DNA of 64,000 nt from assembly GCA_033439295.1 (NCBI GenBank), contig JAVTLE010000018.1:124001-188000 (forward strand). The letters run 5' to 3'. Positions 47,229-58,668 of this stretch are shown one piece after another; the first letter of the stretch is position 1, and each line of letters begins with the position of its first letter. Below the pieces are notes generated by a model, which saw nothing but the letters and a program-made list of their open reading frames with translations, was not told the origin of the DNA and searched no databases. The position numbers and the translations under genes were made by a program. The DNA is from Deuterostichococcus epilithicus (lineage: Eukaryota; Chlorophyta; Trebouxiophyceae; Prasiolales; Stichococcaceae).

Positions 47229-47886
47229 GCGACTCGTGACGGTGGCTGGGGAGTGTGCTGGGCGTTCGTAGGCGACTTGGCTGGGGTTGGGTGGGGGCGA
47301 AGCGGGGGGAGACCTGGGGAGAGTGTGTGTGTGTCGACCTGAGGCGCAGAGAGCGAGCACTGCAGCACTGAACATGACGTCGCGGCGTCAGAATGTACTT
47401 GTACAACCCTCTTGTAACAGACTGCTGTGAGCAAATCTCGCAAACTAGACAGCTGTGCGACGTCTAGGCAGCTCTCAGCTGAGAGTTGCAACATTCACGT
47501 GAACGAAGTGCGGAGCTGCAGATGCGCTGGACAGTAGGACGTTCAGGAAGTTGCAGGCCCAGTAATTCAGTCGTCGTCAAAAAAGCGTCAATGTGCAGTC
47601 CGCATTAGATTCAAGCGAGAAAAACTTTGACAAGTGCCTCATCTGCACGAGAGGAGCGCTGCACCAGCTGTCCGACACGCTTGCTTTATATCGCAGATCT
47701 TCAGAGCTCGATCGCACTCCAGAGCTACGGAAGAGTCACCTTGTCTCCTTGTCAAGACTGGCAGTCACACCACGATCGCAGATGTCGACCGTGCTAAGCA
47801 GCTTGGTCGACGGCGTCTGACGGCACTGATGGCAGCGATACTCGCACGTGCCTGACGCGCCTGGGCGGTCACAGTAGTGGCTCACC
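47229..47886. other. Intergenic region, FAD6 / beta-adaptin
   Basis: It contains the FAD6 3' UTR with TGTAA at 47413-47417, a short GT run near 47322, and the beta-adaptin promoter. No gene seen. Confidence 0.5.
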
Positions 47887-50800
47887 ATGTCGCACGATGC
47901 CAAGTTCTTCTCGACAACCAAGAAGGGTGCGGACACCGGCTTGTTGCTGCAGTGCGCCGGAGACAACCTTCCAAATTTTGACAGTCCACCGTTCGCCTGT
48001 GCACCGACGATGCCCGGCCTGAGGCTCGATATTGCATGCGTACAGGCGAGATACATGAGCTCAAGGAGGAGCTGCGCGCCCTGGACCGCGGCAAGCGCAA
48101 GGCTGCTGTCAAAAAGGTCATCGCGGCGATGACCGTCGGCAAGGACGTCTCCATGCTGTTTCCGGACGTCGTCAACTGCATGCAGACGGAGGACCTGGAG
48201 CTGAAGAAGCTGGTCTACCTGTACCTGATCAACTACGCCAAGACGCAGCCGGACCTGGCGATCATGGGCGTAAACACCTTTGTGAAGGTGAGCAAGTCTG
48301 CGGCGCCAATGCCCTGCGGCGCCATCATCCTGATGCATCGTACGGCAGCGGTTAACAGACAAAACTGCGGTGCCGACAGCTTTTCGTTTTCGCTGGTGCA
48401 CATTCTCGTGTGCTGCTGATGCACATGTCACGGTGGCGTCTGCGGGCGCCCCTGCTTCAAACCTCCGCGCTCGATAGGCCCTGTCAACCCCAGCGCAGCA
48501 GACCCTCAAACACCCACGGAGTTGATCTGCAGCCCAGCTGGTGCACTGCTTCTTGCACACAGGACACACAGGACCCGAACCCGCTGATCAGGTCGCTGGC
48601 GGTCCGCACGATGGGGTGCATCCGCGTGGACAAAATCACAGAGTACCTCTGTGACCCGCTGCAGCGGTGTCTAAAGGTGAAAATTCCTTGTGCGTCGTAC
48701 CTCGCGTGCATTCAAAGCGCCCTGACCTTCACCCCCTTTCATGTGCTGGGCCCGACACGCAACCTTGAGTTGTGTGGACGGTAGCACTGTGCACACTTCG
48801 GTGTGTGCTGGACATAAGCTATGCTGTACAAGTCACGCTGTAATCGACAGGACGACGACCCGTACGTACGGAAGACGGCAGCAATCTGCGTCGCCAAGCT
48901 GTTCGACATCAATGCGGAGTTGGTGCACGACCGCGGCTTCCTGGACGCCCTGGTGGTGAGTTGCTCAAGCCTGTTGGGTTCTAGGCGGAATTCGGCCTGG
49001 GAGCTGTGCGGCTCGGCAATGCGCTGCTGCCGAGGCATGCGACATCTCACAATGGCGTGGCATGCGTGCTGCCACGGTGACCCCCTGATGCATGGTGAAC
49101 CCAGCAGAGTTGCACCACCTCCAGCCCAACGTGCCTATGTGCTCACCATGCTGCCGCCGCAGGACATGCTGAGCGACTCCAACCCCATGGTGGTCGCCAA
49201 CGCGCTGGCGGCGCTGACGGAGATCCGGGAGATCAGCGCCATGGAGGTGGTGCCCTACACGCCGCAGCTGCTCTTCAAGCTGCTGCGCGCGCTCAACGAG
49301 TGCACCGAGTGGGGCCAGGTGAGGAGCTGGAGGTCGGCGTGCACTGGCATGTCTCGCCCGGCATTGGCCGCCAGGCACAGCAGGGCGCTGGTGCTTGGGC
49401 AGCGCCCTGCGTCCTTGCAGCGCTGTCGTGCAGCAGTGCGAGTGCGCAAGGGGTGGTGGAACCACATCTCAAGCCGAGTCTGAGCTTTCATGGCGATCCT
49501 TCATCCCCTCCCAGGTCTTCATCCTGGACGCACTTTCGATGTATCGCACGGACAACCCGAAGGATGCGGAGGCCATCATCGAGCGCGTGACTCCAAGGCT
49601 GCAGCACGCCAACTCCGCCGTCGTGCTGTCGGCGGTCAAGGTGCGAACACGCGCCCGGACCTGTGCTGTGGGACCAGCATAGAGGATGTCGTAGATCCAG
49701 GTGTTGCCGTCTTCACCTTGTGTGCAAAGGCGGGTACAGTTCTGCCCAGAGGAAAGCATGCCTTGCGGCCCTGCACTTTGGGCCACCGCCAAGGCTGCGG
49801 CTCTGCGCTCTTTGCGCCGCCTGCATCCTTGCTGCCTGCCGCCTCCCCACAGCTGGGGATGCAGTGATCGCATGCAGGAGCGCTTTAGGACCTCGAAAAC
49901 CCGCTTTGGCCACGTCTCTCAGTCGATCTTCCAGCAGTTATGGAGCATAGGGGCGGAGGCCCCGACCGCGCCTGGATCGTCAGGCATTGGTCCATCATTC
50001 ACAGCATGCAGTGTGGTGTGTGGCCGCAAATTGGTTTCAGCAGGTGGAGAGCTTACGAAACTGCCGCCCTCCGCTACCGTGGAAACTGACGCTGCAGTGC
50101 CACGCCTCTCTGCCACAGGTGATCTTTCAGCAGGTGGAGAGCATGGGGGCGGAGGCGCCAGACCGCGCGCTGCTGCGTAAGATCACGCCCAGCCTGGTGA
50201 CGCTGCTGGCGGCGGAGCCGGAGATCCAGTATGTGGCGCTGCGCAACATCAACATCATCGTGGACAAGTATCCCGGCATGCTGTCGCACGAAGTCAAGGT
50301 GGGCACTGTCGCAATGTGACACTTGATATGTACGCGAATGTGTATGCGCAACTGCGGTGATGTGGCTGGCCGGAGAGTCACGCGGTCGCTGCGGCAGGCT
50401 GGCCAGGACCTTGCTTGCGATTTTCCATCCGCCTGCGCCTGGTGCCCTGAAGAGAGGGGAAAATGGGGGTTGGGGTTTTGCAGAGGCAGATTGTGCCGGG
50501 TGTTGTGACGCTCTTGCTGCGCTGGCGGTACCAGAGTTGGCGCCTCAGACACTGGGTCAGCATCTGTTGGCAACGTGCAGGGCGCGCGCCACGAAAGGAA
50601 TCCGCCATTGGCATCCGCCGCCCTGGGCGGGGGCTGCGGGCAACTCTTCGACACCCTCCTCCGCACCTGTACGACAAGTCTTTGAAAGTTGACCCCCGGT
50701 CTCCCGGCGCAGGTGTTCTTCTGCAAGTACAACGACCCCAGCTACGTGAAGCTGGAGAAGCTGGAGGTCATGATCAAGCTGGCCTCGCCCGCCAACATCG

Positions 50801-53800
50801 ACCAGGTGGGGGTTGCTTTCGAAGTGCTGCCGGAGGCGTATCACAATACGTGCAATTCCATATTGACACCTTTTCAAGCTTCTCAAAGCAGCTCCGTCAG
50901 GCCTACTCATTGACACCTGTTCAAGCTTCTCAAAGCAGCTCCGTCAAGACTACAAGGCGCAACGCATTCCTCTCCAGGTGCTCATGGAGTTCAAGGAGTA
51001 CGCCTCCGAGGTGGATGTCGACTTCGTGCGCAAGGTGCGGCGGTGCCTGCCCCTCCCCTTTTCTCCTAACACATGGCAACGGCTGCGCCAGCGCCCAAGA
51101 TCCCGCCGCTTGGTCAGATGTGGAAAAGAGGAAGAACCATTGCTGCAGGGGGTGCCGAAGTCAGCTCCCAGATGTTGCCGCTCCTCTCACTATCAGGCTG
51201 CTGTACCATCGGTCTGCTGGCTCGGTGACTGCCTCCTCACCTGGCGCTACAATGTGAATGAACTGTCATGGAGGATCACTAGGTTCTAGGACTGGGGTTT
51301 AGGGTTCATTTGAAAGACTTCACGGCGTGCTCACAGCGCGCTTGTGTATGTCTGCCGCAGGCAGTGCGGGCGATCGGGCGGTGCGCGGTGACGCTGGATG
51401 CAGCGGCGGAGCAGTGCATCAACGTGTTGGTGGACCTCATCAAGGCGCGTGTCAGCTACGTGGTGCAGGAGTCCGTGGTCGTCATCAAGGACATCTTCCG
51501 GCGCTACCCCAACAAGTGCGCCGCTCACGGCAGCCCTTCCACCTGTCTACCTCCTTGTAGGGACCTGGGCGCGGTCATGGGGGTGCTGCCCACGAGCTCG
51601 CAGTGTGCAGGGTTACCCAACACCCTGCAGAATGTCTGCCACGCTACGGCGGGCATTGAGGACACTGCTACATGCAGAACTCACCAAACCCTGCTTCGAG
51701 CCCTGCCAGCATGCACTGGACGCCACATGTCCCTGCAGGGAATCCAGAGCATTGCCTAGCCATCACTGCTGGTGCACTGTGAACATCACGAACACGTGCC
51801 CTCAAACCCTGCGGTGCGGTCAGGTACGAGGGCATCATCAGCCTGCTGTGCGAGAACCTGGACACGCTGGACGAGCCGGAGGCGAAGGCCTCCATGATCT
51901 GGATCATTGGCGAGTACGCGGACCGCATCGACAATGCCGACGAGCTGCTGGAGCAGTTCCTGGACAACTTCCCGGAGGAGACGACGGTGGTGAGTTTTGG
52001 TTTCGTCTCGCCTCACCCCACTCTGTGCTCGACACCGGCAACCGTTGATTGCGACTGCTCCGCTGTGCTTGGAAATTGGCTGGCATGGCGCTGACGACTG
52101 CCGTTTGCGACTTGTTCGGCTGCCCTCAGAACAGAGCAGGGTCAGCCCAGCTGCTGTCAGCGTGATGCGGCACCCTTGGAGGGTGACCCACACTGCGGCG
52201 AGGGTGTGGACGTCGACTCAAACAAACTGGAAAAGACCCTGAGCATTGGCGGCGCCTCCCACACAGCTAATCAGTATCGGTTGATGCGCCGCAGGTGCAG
52301 CTGCAGCTGGTGTCGGCTGCGGTCAAGCTGTTCCTCAAGAAGCCCACCGGCAAGCCGCAGGCCATGATCCAGCTGGTGCTGACGTACGCGACCCAGGCGA
52401 CAGACAACCCGGACCTGCGCGACCGTGCCTACATCTACTGGCGCCTGCTGTCCACTGACCCCGAGGGTGCGGCGGACCCTCGCCCTGCGCTCCAGCCCGG
52501 ACCAGTCTGGGAAGTCTCCTATCAGTTCCTGCCAGCGTTGTTCGAATTCATGGCGGGCTTGTCCAACAAGCGGGGGGGTNACCCCCAAGCACAAGACTCA
52601 TGAGCACAGATGCTCCATGTGACCTCCCTGGTGCCATCCGACCTGCGCCGCCCGAGGCGCCCCCTGTGCTCCTCCGCAGCCGCCAAGGAGATGGTGCTGG
52701 CGCCCAAGCCCGTCATCGCCGACACGAGCGCGGCGCTGGAGCCGGAGCTTCTCGACGTCCTGTTCGCCAACCTGTCCATGCTGGCCTCAGTGTACCACAA
52801 GCCGCCTGAGGCGTTTGCGAGCCACGTGCGGCCGGCCGTCATGCAGGTCGACGCCGTGGAGGCGCCGCCGCCGGTGCGCAGTCTGCCTGGCAGCCAACAG
52901 CCACGACCAGTGCCCATTGCGGCTGCGGACGCCTGCTCTATGCATGTCTGCCCCGCTTGCCCGTTCCCGCGCCTGCTTGCCATGCCTTGCGAGCTGTGGA
53001 GCCCCTCGGGGTGTGGCCTGTGAAGCGGTCGCAGTGCCCACCCTTTGCCCCGTGCTGGACCAGGCGTGACGGACCGCTCTTGACTCAAACACCCACCCGC
53101 GCCTGCAGGTGGACGAGTCATCGATGGCCGGGAGCGAGGACGGCTCATCAGTGGCGCCGTCGGAGCAGCCGCCGTCCGGCAAGGTGCGCCACGGCGCCGT
53201 CAGCCCTGCTGAGGCAGCTGCTTGCCCTGAGCCGCGATGTGTCGTCGGGCCTCAGCATCCCGCATCCTGCTGGGGCAGCAAGGAGGAAAGGCCCTGCAAT
53301 GCCCGCAGCAGGAGCCCTACAGCAACTCCATGTGCACGGGGTGCAGCTGGCGTCATGCATCCCGAGTGTTTCGCTGGCTCGGGTGCCGAAGTCGTCACTC
53401 GGGCATCTGGTGCATGCACGCCGCTCGGCTGGAAGCGCCTGGCCGCCGCGATTCCATGGCACATCGTCGCAGGTGGCGCCGCCGGCGGCGGCTGCGGCCA
53501 ACCTGATGGACCTCCTCGACCTGGGCGGCGACGAGGAGCTGGCGCCTGCTGAGGCGGCCGCCGCCCCCGCGGCAGCAGGTGGGCCGCCCGGGCATGCTGC
53601 CTCTGTTCCGCCTCGCCGGCCGCCGCTCGGACGAGCCTGCACGCCAGTTGACGGACCGCAAGCAATGGCAGGGCTGGCACCCAGGAAGCAACACGGCGGC
53701 ATCGCTGCGCCGGTCTCATGCGGCGCCCAGGCTGCTGCCGAGGGCGGCTGATTGTGACGTGCGCGGGAGCAGTTGTGTCCTTGGCCCGCCAGAGTGCCGA

Positions 53801-53914
53801 GGATCAAAGCAGTTAAAAGAAAACGAACGAATGGCGGTTGTCACTGCACGCAGGCGACGACCTGGGTCTCGGCCTTGACCCACTGGCAGAGCTGGCGGCG
53901 GCGGCGCCTTCCAG

Positions 53915-53967
<53 letters not shown>

Positions 53968-54831
53968 TCCTGCTGTCGCCCGGTGTGTGGCCTTTGGCAC
54001 GACCGGCTCGCGGTCTGTGACGTCTGACGGCAGTTTGCAAGGGGCTAAACCCCCAGGCTGCGAGGCCTGATCACGGTGCAAATGAGTGCGGCGTATCTTG
54101 TGCTCTCCACCCTTCAGCTCACAGACCGGCTCTCGACATGTGTCGCGCAGAGTCCGCAAAGGGCCTGAAGCTCCTGGGCAGCTGGGAGCGGAGCCCGGCC
54201 GGCCTGGCGCTGCGGCTGACCGCGCACAACGGGTCGCCCCAGGCGCTGCACAACTTCATGGTGCAGTTCAACCGGAACGCGATGGGGCTGGCGCCGGCGT
54301 CGCAGGCGGTGGACTTTGGCCCCATTCAGCCCGGCGCAACGGCCGCTGCAGCAGTCGGAACCGTGCCAAGCCAGGCGCTGCTCGCGCCAGATGCCGCACC
54401 GGGCACCCTGCAGGTGCCCACTCCAGGCTGACGCCCCAGCGCGCACCATGACAGCTGGGCACAGTCGGGAAGCAGAGGGGGCTTCGTATGACATGCGCGC
54501 CGAGTGTGGTTGCCAGCTGCACCGAGGCGCCGCAGTACTTCCTGTCGCTCGGGCCGTGCGGGGCCCAGATGGCGCCTGATTGCGCTGTCGTCACACCTGG
54601 GCGCACGCCTCTCTCGAGCCGCTCTGGGGTCGCGGCGATGCGCCGCAGCTGCGCCGCAGCATGCTGCCTGCATGACACGCGAGCTCCCCCAACGCGGTGT
54701 CACAGCTGGCAATGCTCATTCTCCGAGTCAACCAGGGCCTTCTGTTCCTCCATGCGCAGGTGGCCATCAAGAACGACGAGCAGGGCGTCATGTACTTCGA
54801 GACGGTGGTGCCGCAGGAGGTGCTGGCCTGA
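47887..54831 (+). CDS. AP1B1: AP-1/AP-2 complex large subunit beta (beta-adaptin)
   Basis: Clathrin-adaptor trunk protein of trans-Golgi/endocytic vesicles. Eighteen exons: 47887-47926, 48046-48287, 48563-48676, 48851-48955, 49163-49318, 49515-49640, 50119-50298, 50713-50805, 50978-51034, 51361-51515, 51824-51989, 52295-52466, 52680-52873, 53109-53183, 53473-53578, 53854-53982, 54151-54413 and 54760-54831, giving 814 residues. The start [20 protein letters not shown] is the family start. The trunk is highly conserved ([61 protein letters not shown]). The hinge has a clathrin-box-like [19 protein letters not shown] and 17 Gln. The ear keeps only the beta-sandwich ([15 protein letters not shown]...[14 protein letters not shown]) and stops before the platform subdomain. 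Intron 12 contains an unresolved base at 52580. Confidence 0.95.
49923..50142 (+). repeat. Partial tandem copies of the start of beta-adaptin exon 7
   Basis: Diverged copies of the exon's first bases occur at 49923-49976 and at 50035-50052, ahead of the true exon at 50119. All keep a CAG acceptor-like end followed by a version of cagcaggtggagagc. Confidence 0.75.
50862..50950 (+). repeat. 47-bp tandem duplication in a beta-adaptin intron
   Basis: Two copies of attgacacc-t/g-ttcaagcttctc followed by aaagcagctccgtcaa/ggcctac, in the intron between 50805 and 50978. Confidence 0.9.
53916..53966 (+). repeat. (CAG)17 coding repeat, poly-Gln in the beta-adaptin hinge
   Basis: In-frame CAG codons within exon 16, between an Ala-rich [13 protein letters not shown] and LLLSP. 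An uninterrupted pure repeat, so length variation is expected. Confidence 0.9.
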
Positions 54832-56878
54832 GGGGGAGCCTGTGTAGAGATGTGGAGCGGCCAGGAAGTGCAGCTGGGGGCTGGAACATACTGTCGCGTG
54901 CATCACTGGATGCGCATGCCTGGACCCTGGCAGGCGGCCTCAGGCACATGCTTCAGGGCTCTGTGCCAGGCACTGCGCGGGCGCGGCGGACGTAAGGGCA
55001 CAGGCGCCTCGCAGCTTCAAGCACATTCCGCTATGGATGCAACGGCTGGTAGAGCCGCAGCAGAAGGCCGCAGCCAGGTCGGATGAGGCGCAAACTGGGT
55101 CAGGCCAGCCCAACAGAACTGGATATTGTGGGCAGGAGACGGCGTTTTGTGCGCGCTTGCTCCGTGCACAACGCTGCGCCGAAGCGGACCCGCATTCGCA
55201 GAGTCGGTGGAATCTAACGCCAAGTCATCTGTGGCAGGCTGTAAAGCACAAGAACATGCTAGAGATCTCCGGTACCGGTATGCGTGCAAAATCCCCCCAG
55301 GTGTGGCGCAACTCACAAACAATGACAATTGCGGATCTCACCTCCCTCCGTATCCCCAGTAAAGCCGCACATACAAAGACTATCTGGAACACCCTCACCT
55401 TACTAGTTGTCAAATACAGTCGATGGCGCCCGCAAGTTGTCATGGCAGCGGCGTATCATCTGTGAGACAAATAAATGACTCACGCCCGTGATGCCTCTAG
55501 TTCCCTGCTGTACTTGGTCACCTTTTCTTCAGTGACCGGCTCATCGCCGCGCATGTTGTGACACGTTGTGAAGTTGCTTCGATGCCGGTTGATGGCGTGA
55601 GGGTGGTCGCCCCTTTCCTTGCACGTGCATCAGCAACCTGTCGTTGCTATGCATTGCCGATTCAATTGGGTTTTAAGTGTCATTCAAGTGTCATCAGCAG
55701 GGTCCAACCATTGTGTTATGAAGTGGTCGAGTTCAGTCCGCGAAAGCACGGAAAGATAATAAAACAAACACCATGACGGTCATCTGGTCGTCTGGTGCGT
55801 GGCACCGAAACCATGTTCGAACAGTGGTTGGGGGAGTTTGTGTCATGTCGGGGTGTCCATCCTCGACAACTCAGGGCAGGTCGGGCAGACGGAGGTAGCG
55901 TCAGCGCACTCAGCTTGCAACTTGCGACTGTAGGCGCTGATTAACTAGAGGAAACATTGGCTCCGGCGCTGCGCCGCTTTGCGCTTGGCGTGCAGGGGCT
56001 CATAAGCGTGCCGCCGACAGTGAGCCCAAGTCCATATTGAGCGCCACGGGCAGCGGTGCTCGACGCGACGGCGGGACTTTCATGACAGCAAAGGAAGGCC
56101 CAGAAGACAACAGACCTTGGCTCATGAAACTGCAATAGCTTCAGGACATTGCATTCTAGACTCAGCGAGGTATGAGCAACTACTAGGGGGTTGACAATGG
56201 AGTTGGGATACGAGGGTGCGGCGGCACGCGGCGGAACGCTGTACTGAAGTCGAACCGCCAGGCCGAGGGTCCGAGCTGGGTCGCAGTGTGTGCAAGGGCT
56301 GGTGTGCGGACCGTAATGATCATGCTCATTGTGGCTTTTGCGCAACAGCCATGATTAGCGTCAAGGGCAGCGGTGCTCATCGGCGGGGCGACGGGACAGC
56401 CATGACAGTAGACGATCCGCTGTCGCGAGACGAGCGGCTGGCCGGGCCTGCGCTTGGCGTTTGGTAGCCCGCCTGCGCGGCGAGGGTGTGTGGCCCCTTG
56501 AATATGGGAGGAGGGGTGGTAGGCCCCAAGACCACACACAATAAGGGAGGGGAGCCGTTTTGACCTCAGCGAACCGCTCCGGTGCATATGTAGCTCCCGT
56601 GGGCCCGTGAGAGCGTGCGCCACAAGAGCGAAAACGACCGATGTGTACGAGGCCGTACCGTATTTTGCAATGAAACCAAACCCACGGTAGGTGCTAATAG
56701 GCGCCGCCTGCCGATCAGACAGCTGCCCACTACGCATCCAAGATGCGGCGGGCCGCCAGCCTGCGCCCATAGTCAACGGTGGCGGACAGGGCTGCTAGGC
56801 ACATCAGGCGCCAAACCCCCCGCTCCACCCCGCGCTGACTGCCCACGAGCCAGACGTTCACCACCAGCAAACGCCGCC

Positions 56879-56927
<49 letters not shown>

Positions 56928-57861
56928 ACCTGCCGCAGGCCGCCGCCGACGCCAAGGGACTGCAACGGCTGGTGGCTCTGTGCCTGCGGCGGCGGCAGCT
57001 GCTGCGACCGTTCACAGCACAGCCCGGACTCTGTGGCGGAGGTGACCGCGCGGGCGATGTGGCACTGCCAGTGGCGGTGCACGCGGCCTGGCGCTGGGTC
57101 CCTCACCTCGCCGCAAGCACGCAACTCACCGAGCTCAGGCGGGCCTGAACTGGGCGGTAGGCGCCGGCGGCACCGGCACTGTTTGTGCGACGCCGCCCGC
57201 CGCCCGCGCCGCTGGCGCATTGAAATGTGGCCGGTCCCAGCTGCCGGGCAGTGCGGCAGCCGCCGCAGCAGCGCCGCCGGCGCGCTGCGGCGTCGGCGCT
57301 GACAGGGCTGCGGCTGCCGCCGGCTGGGCGCTGGCGGCCATCTCAGCCCCCGCGCCCGAGGCGCCGCAGGCGGCCCGAGCGCGGGGGCGGAGGTGCGCTG
57401 CTGCTGCTGTGTCACGGTGCCAGGGGGCCGTTGGGTGCGCAGCATGCTGCCCTGCCGCATTGATTGCTGTACCCCTCGCCTGCTGACAGTGCCCCCCTGC
57501 AGCCGCCGCTCAGCGCACACCTGATGCCCTCCCGGTCCGCCGGTCGGCCAGCTCCTCATTTCAGGTGCATCCTCTGCCTGTGCTGCACGCTTGACCGACC
57601 CCGCTCGAGTGCATCTCACCCGCTCGCGCTTTGGGATTCGTCTCCATCGCTGCGGGGACAGTGGCTGTGCCAACTGCCAACTGCCACGGTCGGCGTGGCT
57701 GTGATAGGGGTAGACGCATTTTCGGCCCGGCAGCCCTGTGGCGGAATTTACATTGCAATAATATGTAAGGCGCAACAGGGCAGCGTTGCATCGAACACGG
57801 CGCATTCACTTGCGTGTCCCCGGCTGTCCGGGCGCCTCTCACTTCAGAGCGGCCCCGCACA
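54832..57861. other. Gene-poor, repeat-rich stretch
   Basis: A TGTAA at 55240-55244 may end the beta-adaptin transcript. Direct short repeats occur near 56030-56070 and 56350-56390 (around gcagcggtgctc). Around 56210-56310 the minus strand matches the module at 42.1 and 43.3 kb. At 56880-56928 there is (CTG)16. From 56930 to 57480 the DNA is very GC-rich, with Ala/Arg-rich open frames on both strands that I do not accept as genes. Confidence 0.5.
56880..56928 (+). repeat. (CTG)16 microsatellite
   Basis: A pure CTG run in the gene-poor stretch. It creates poly-Ala and poly-Ser open frames. Confidence 0.95.
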
Positions 57862-57932
57862 GTATCAATGGTCTAGTGGTAGAATAGCACCCTGCCACGG
57901 TGCAGACCCGGGTTCGATTCCCGGTTGATACA
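57862..57932 (+). tRNA. tRNA-Gly (anticodon GCC)
   Basis: The acceptor GTATCAA pairs with TTGATAC, discriminator A. Anticodon loop CTGCCAC gives GCC. The T arm CCCGG-GTTCGATT-CCCGG and both internal promoter boxes are intact (TGGTCTAGTGG and GGTTCGATTCC). It closely resembles plant tRNA-Gly(GCC). Confidence 0.95.
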
Positions 57933-58211
57933 TCATGTGTACTTTTGCCCGTCTGGATACATAGCGAGTTTTTGGTGTGCTATTTCCGACGTTGATACAT
58001 AGCGAGTTTTTGGTGTGCTATTTCCGACGTTGATACAAGACAAGTATTTGGTGTGCTGGTCCCGATTGATGATACATGACAAGTTTTTGGTGTGCTATTT
58101 CCGACGTTGATACATGGCAAGTTTTGGTGTGCTATTCCCGGTTGATACATGACAAGTTTTTGGTGTGCTGGTCCCGGTTGATGCATGGCAAGTTTTTGGT
58201 GCGGAGGAAAA
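57925..58211 (+). repeat. ~38-bp tandem repeats echoing the tRNA-Gly 3' end
   Basis: About seven units of ttgatacat..c/gaagtttttggtgtgct followed by attt/ggtcccga/gg. The ttgataca element, often preceded by cccgg or ccgac, copies the last bases of the adjacent tRNA gene. The array ends directly at the LTR at 58212. Confidence 0.88.
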
Positions 58212-58613
58212 TGTGACAGAACGGGGCCCTGCAGTGCTGACGTGGCCTCAATCTGTCTTTCTGGAGGTACTGGAAGTAGGTTCTGAGTTCCGACGTGCTG
58301 CGTTCTGAGGTTAGCGACTGCTTACAAGTTGGAGGAGAGTTTTGAGAACGAGAAGTGCAAACGAGAAGTGTAAACAGGAAGTGTTCTGCAAATGTGCCAG
58401 CGCCATGCTTTTATAGCAATGTTCCCAAGTCTAAGCCCTGTACTGCCTGATGCACTATTCCCGTCTCTAGAACGTTCACAATCGCGAGCATCATCTAGAG
58501 TATTCTCTAAAGGCGTCCAGACTGTTCGATGGCAATCGACGTGAAGTTGGAGTATGTAATGCTGACTCACGCAACGTGGTGACACGTGCGTTCTCCGACA
58601 CCATTCTGCTACA
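58212..58613 (-). repeat. 3' LTR (complete, 402 bp)
   Basis: Bounded by TG...CA on either strand (tgtgacag...gctaca). Its outer edge meets the tRNA-Gly-related array. Confidence 0.9.
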
Positions 58614-58625
58614 TTCCTCCCCTCC
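58614..58625 (-). other. Polypurine tract
   Basis: GGAGGGGAGGAA on the minus strand, directly before the 3' LTR; the expected plus-strand primer. Confidence 0.8.
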
Positions 58626-58668
58626 GTGAAGAAGTGTTGTCCCCAACACTTTTGCATTTGTTCTAGCG

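Noticed and set aside
56615-57148. Plus-strand 177-codon frame with a poly-Ala run
   Set aside because: Driven by (CTG)16 and GC-rich flanks, with no family similarity. Its tail (AADAKGLQRLVALCLRRRQL) looks somewhat coding, but nothing supports it further.
56858-57805. Minus-strand 315-codon frame
   Set aside because: Arg/Pro/Gln-rich low-complexity composition typical of a GC-rich shadow frame; no recognisable domain.
57925-58211. Possible CRISPR-like array
   Set aside because: Repeats are directly adjacent without unique spacers, next to a eukaryotic tRNA.
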